NCBI RefSeq assembly: GCF_003478995.1 | Contig: NZ_QUGI01000001.1 | Span: 481,447-545,446, forward strand | DNA length: 64,000 bases | Direction: 5' to 3' | DNA from: Pseudoflavonifractor sp. AF19-9AC | Lineage (GTDB): Bacteria; Bacillota; Clostridia; Oscillospirales; Oscillospiraceae | Part shown: in pieces, positions 61,023-64,000 of the stretch | How the letters are laid out: each line of letters starts with the position of its first letter | Numbering within the stretch: position 1 is the first letter of the stretch | Notes under the pieces: model-generated | Database searches by the model: none | The model's input: the letters and a program-made list of their open reading frames with translations, nothing else | Told to the model about the DNA's origin: nothing | Program-made: the position numbers and the translations under genes

Positions 61023-61884
61023 CCGTTCCCTGCTGGCCGCTCCCTATGTGCTGTGGATGGCCCTCTTTGTGGTCGCTCCAATTGTTGTGGTGGTGATCTA
61101 CGCCTTTACCTCTGCGGGTGTGACTGCGGCAGAGGTGGGGGATTTTACCTGGAGCAACTTTACCGGCATGGGCATCTACTTGCCCATTTTTACCCGATCC
61201 TTCCAGCTGGCCCTGATCGCCACAGTGATCTGTCTGCTGATCGGCTATCCTCTGGCGTACGCCATGGCAAAGGAGGGCCCCGGCTTTCAGCGCACCGCCA
61301 CCGTGCTCATCATGCTTCCCATGTGGGTGAACTTCCTGCTGCGCACCTACGCCTGGATGGCCATTCTGGAGAACAACGGCCTGCTCAATCAGTTCTTCCA
61401 GAGTGTGGGGTTGATTGACTTGGTCAACCACATTCTGGGGACCGATATGGCCTATTTCCGCATGATCCGCACCCAGGGCGCGGTGGTGCTGGGCATGGTG
61501 TACAACTACCTGCCCTTTATGGTCCTGCCCATCTATTCCGTCATCATCAAGCTGGACCACTCCCTGCTGGAGGCCGCACGGGACCTGGGAGCTGACTCCA
61601 CCGGTGTGTTCCGCCGTGTGATCTTCCCCCTGTCTCTGCCGGGTATCCTGTCCGGCGTGACCATGGTGTTTGTTCCCTCCGTATCCACCTTTGCCATCTC
61701 TCAGCTGCTGGGCGGCGGCACCCACATGCTGCTGGGCAACCTCATTGAACTGCAGTTCCTGGGCGGGGCTTACAGTCCCCATCTGGGCAGCGCCATCGCG
61801 CTGGTGATGATGGTGATTGTTGTGATCTGTATGTGGATTATGAATCGCTTCGGTGAGGGCGAGGAACAGGCGGTGGTCCTATGA
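61012..61884 (+). CDS. potB: Spermidine/putrescine ABC permease PotB
   Basis: A 290-residue permease with six membrane helices and the EAA coupling motif [30 protein letters not shown] 61012 lies behind GGAGGGCGGAG inside the end of potA. Overlaps potC by 4 bases. Confidence 0.93.
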   Translation: MKTSRSLLAAPYVLWMALFVVAPIVVVVIYAFTSAGVTAAEVGDFTWSNFTGMGIYLPIFTRSFQLALIATVICLLIGYPLAYAMAKEGPGFQRTATVLIMLPMWVNFLLRTYAWMAILENNGLLNQFFQSVGLIDLVNHILGTDMAYFRMIRTQGAVVLGMVYNYLPFMVLPIYSVIIKLDHSLLEAARDLGADSTGVFRRVIFPLSLPGILSGVTMVFVPSVSTFAISQLLGGGTHMLLGNLIELQFLGGAYSPHLGSAIALVMMVIVVICMWIMNRFGEGEEQAVVL

Positions 61885-62801
61885 AAAAAGAACGCCGCTT
61901 GGGCAGCCGGATCTTCATGGGCCTGATTTTCCTGTTCTTGTATGCCCCGATCCTGCTGATGATCGTATTTTCCTTCAATGACGGCAACAGCAACGTGGTG
62001 TGGCAGGGTTTCTCGCTGCGCTGGTATGAGCAGCTCTTCCATGACCGGGCCATCATCCAGAGCGTCTACACCACTCTGCTGGTGTCCGCCCTGGCCACCG
62101 TGATTGCCACCATTGCGGGTACCTTCGCCGCTGTGGGCTTTTACTCCATGCGCCGACGCACCCGCTCCATGCTGCTGAATGTGAACAATATCCCCATGAT
62201 GAATGCGGATATTGTCACCGGCGTATCCCTGTGCATGCTGTTTGTGGCGGTATTTGGCCTGTGGAACGAATTTGCCGTCAATTATCGGGTGATCATCAAT
62301 CTCTTCGGTACCAAGTATCGCATTACCTTCCCGGAGCTCTCCTTGGGCTTCGGCACCATGCTCATTGCCCACATCACCTTTAATATCCCCTATGTGATTC
62401 TCTCCGTGGGCCCCAAGCTGCGGCAGATGGACCACAACCTGGTGGATGCCGCCCGGGACCTGGGATGCACCTGGATGAGAGCGTTCTTCAAGGTGATTTT
62501 GCCTGAGATCAAGACGGGCATTGTCTCTGGCGCCCTCATTGCCTTCACTATGAGTGTGGATGATTTCGTCATTTCCTACTTTACGGCCGGCTCTTCGGTG
62601 TCCACCTTGGCTATGGAGATCTATTCCATGGCCCGGAAGAAGGTCACGCCGGAAATTAACGCCGTATCCACCCTGCTGTTCTTAGTGGTGCTGTTTCTGC
62701 TGGTGGCGGTCAACCTCCGGGAGGCGAGACAGGCCAAGGCACAAGCCCGGCGGAACTACGGAACCGTGCATCACGGCGCGGGCAGTCGGGCCCGCACCTG
62801 A
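61881..62801 (+). CDS. potC: Spermidine/putrescine ABC permease PotC
   Basis: A 306-residue permease with six helices. N-terminal FLFLYAPILLMIVFSFNDGN is typical of PotC; the EAA motif is LVDAARDLGCTWMRAFFKVILPEI. Pairs with PotB. The C-terminal tail is basic (REARQAKAQARRNYG). 26 bases before potD. Confidence 0.93.
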   Translation: MKKERRLGSRIFMGLIFLFLYAPILLMIVFSFNDGNSNVVWQGFSLRWYEQLFHDRAIIQSVYTTLLVSALATVIATIAGTFAAVGFYSMRRRTRSMLLNVNNIPMMNADIVTGVSLCMLFVAVFGLWNEFAVNYRVIINLFGTKYRITFPELSLGFGTMLIAHITFNIPYVILSVGPKLRQMDHNLVDAARDLGCTWMRAFFKVILPEIKTGIVSGALIAFTMSVDDFVISYFTAGSSVSTLAMEIYSMARKKVTPEINAVSTLLFLVVLFLLVAVNLREARQAKAQARRNYGTVHHGAGSRART

Positions 62802-62827
62802 ACCCATAAAATTGGAGGAATGTTCTC

Positions 62828-63955
62828 TTGAGAAAGATTGCTGCTCTTATCCTGGCCCTTGCCCTGGCTTTGTCCGTCTCCGCCTGCACGATTGAGCGGG
62901 TGGAAGAGGACGGAGGCAACAGCAGTACCGCAGGAAACGGTAAGCCTGCCGGAGGACGGCAGGTCACCGTGTACAGCTGGGGCGAGTATATTGACGAGTC
63001 TCTCATTGATGAGTTTGAGGCTCAGACCGGTATTACGGTCAATTACCGCACCGTTCCCAGCAATGAGGAACTCTACTCCCAGCTTCAGCAGGGAGCCATT
63101 TCCCCCGATGTCATTGTTCCCTCCGACTATATGATCTCCCAGCTCATCGAAGAGGATTGGCTCCAGCCCCTGGACTACTCCAAGATCCCTAACTTTGACA
63201 AGATCGCTGACCGGTTCAAAAACCTGTCCTACGATCCGGAGAACCTGTACACGGTCCCCTACACCTGGGGCACCCTGGGCATCATCTACAACACAACTAT
63301 GGTGGACGAGCCCATTACCAGCTGGAGCGCCATGTTCGACGATACCGCTGCCGGCAACGTCATCCTGATTGACAACTCCCGGGACGCCTTTGGTATGGCT
63401 CTGCGCTATCTGGGCTACTCGGTCAATACCACGGATGAGAATGAGATCCGGGAGGCCGCGGCTCTGGTGGCGGACGCCTGGTCCAAGGGGGTCTATCAGG
63501 GCAAGACCATGGACGGAATTTTCCAGATTATGGAGGGCGGCAACGCCGCCATCGGCACCTATTACGCCGGCGACTTCCTGTCCATGTATGAGAACAATCC
63601 CGACCTGGCCTATGTGATCCCCGAGGAGGGTTCCAACTGGTTCGTGGACGCTATGTGCATCCTGAAAAACGCCAAGAATGTGGATGAGGCCCACGAGTGG
63701 ATCAACTTCATCGCCTCCACCGATGCCAACCTGCGGAACATGGACTACATCTGGTACGCCTCTCCCAACGAGGAGGCGCTGGAGAAGTACCCCGCCTGGT
63801 ACGAGGAGCAGTACGGTGAGCCTCTGGACCAGGAGCTGTATGAGATTATGGCCGCGCCCCAGGAGGTGCTGGACCGGTGCGAGTCCTATCTGGTCCTGCC
63901 TCAGGACATCCGGCAGCTTTATAACGAGCTGTGGATTGAACTGAGTGCAGCATAA
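62828..63955 (+). CDS. potD: Spermidine/putrescine-binding lipoprotein PotD
   Basis: A 375-residue lipoprotein (lipobox SVSAC, Cys20) with the PotD fold: VTVYSWGEYIDESLIDEFEAQTGI, PSDYMISQLIEEDWLQPLDY, TVPYTWGTLGIIYN and AYVIPEEGSNWFVDAMCI, which carries the polyamine-contacting Trp/Asp residues. TTG 62828 is the only start that gives a full signal peptide. Completes the potABCD operon. Confidence 0.93.
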   Translation: MRKIAALILALALALSVSACTIERVEEDGGNSSTAGNGKPAGGRQVTVYSWGEYIDESLIDEFEAQTGITVNYRTVPSNEELYSQLQQGAISPDVIVPSDYMISQLIEEDWLQPLDYSKIPNFDKIADRFKNLSYDPENLYTVPYTWGTLGIIYNTTMVDEPITSWSAMFDDTAAGNVILIDNSRDAFGMALRYLGYSVNTTDENEIREAAALVADAWSKGVYQGKTMDGIFQIMEGGNAAIGTYYAGDFLSMYENNPDLAYVIPEEGSNWFVDAMCILKNAKNVDEAHEWINFIASTDANLRNMDYIWYASPNEEALEKYPAWYEEQYGEPLDQELYEIMAAPQEVLDRCESYLVLPQDIRQLYNELWIELSAA

Positions 63956-63982
63956 GAACGTTAAAACAGTCCGTGGCCCCGG

Positions 63983-64000
63983 CTTGGAACTTGTTCCAAG
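63983..64000 (+). terminator. Hairpin at the right edge after potD
   Basis: CTTGGAAC-TT-GTTCCAAG is a perfect stem ending at the window edge, 28 bases after the potD stop. A T-run, if present, lies outside the window. Confidence 0.65.

Noticed and set aside
1..64000. CRISPR arrays, tRNA and rRNA genes
   Set aside because: No regularly spaced repeats, cloverleaf-like sequences or rRNA segments were recognised by eye.

Overview
The window is GC-rich DNA from a spore-forming Gram-positive gut anaerobe, most likely an Oscillospiraceae member near Flavonifractor, Pseudoflavonifractor or Lawsonibacter. This is inferred from the spoVAD/spoVAE pair, lipoprotein ABC transporters, a T-box in front of cysE-cysS, rubrerythrin, an Rrf2 regulator, an LtaS-like enzyme and frequent TTG/GTG starts. 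I could not run a database search, so the genus is a guess.

Bases 1 to about 14,740 are a mobile element. In order: remnants of a conserved element protein and a DNA methyltransferase, a small hypothetical gene, a solitary HipA-like kinase, a hairpin-rich oriT-like region, a MobC-like protein and a relaxase frameshifted at an A-run, and a small serine resolvase. Next comes an unusual cassette (5.7-9.7 kb): a TnpB homologue that has lost all three RuvC acidic residues, a structured non-coding stretch that looks like its guide RNA, a CsrA-like RNA-binding protein, and a complete flagellin gene. Three consecutive serine-recombinase genes (10.7-14.7 kb) close the element.

The cassette is the most notable feature. 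It resembles the nuclease-dead TnpB repressors (TldR) found next to flagellin genes in enterobacterial prophages, but here it sits in a Gram-positive mobilizable element and includes a CsrA homologue. The bases directly after the guide-RNA-like scaffold read as Asn-Ile-Met-Thr-Met codons, which resembles a flagellin N-terminus. My working model is that the element silences the host flagellin gene by RNA-guided binding and supplies its own flagellin under CsrA-type translational control.

Bases 14.8-19.4 kb hold a two-gene minus-strand operon encoding a Ser/Thr-kinase/SF1-helicase fusion and a partner protein. The layout matches type I Mokosh anti-phage defence.

From 19.8 kb on the window looks like core chromosome: a YczE/YitT-type membrane protein; FHA-FtsW plus a PBP; an Rrf2 regulator; histidine ammonia-lyase; an AsrC-like siroheme protein; a livJHMGF operon; XRE and LysR regulators and a formate/nitrite channel; a T-box-controlled cysE-cysS operon; two D-Ala-D-Ala peptidases; rubrerythrin; a polar amino-acid ABC transporter; an LtaS-like sulfatase; an ECF sigma factor with a membrane partner; spoVAE-spoVAD; a gamma-glutamyltransferase; yqzL-recO; yceD-rpmF; an RluA synthase; a DUF2975-like/XRE/paralogue cluster; and potABCD. 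Genes are mostly in short operons separated by strong rho-independent terminators. No tRNA, rRNA or CRISPR array was seen.
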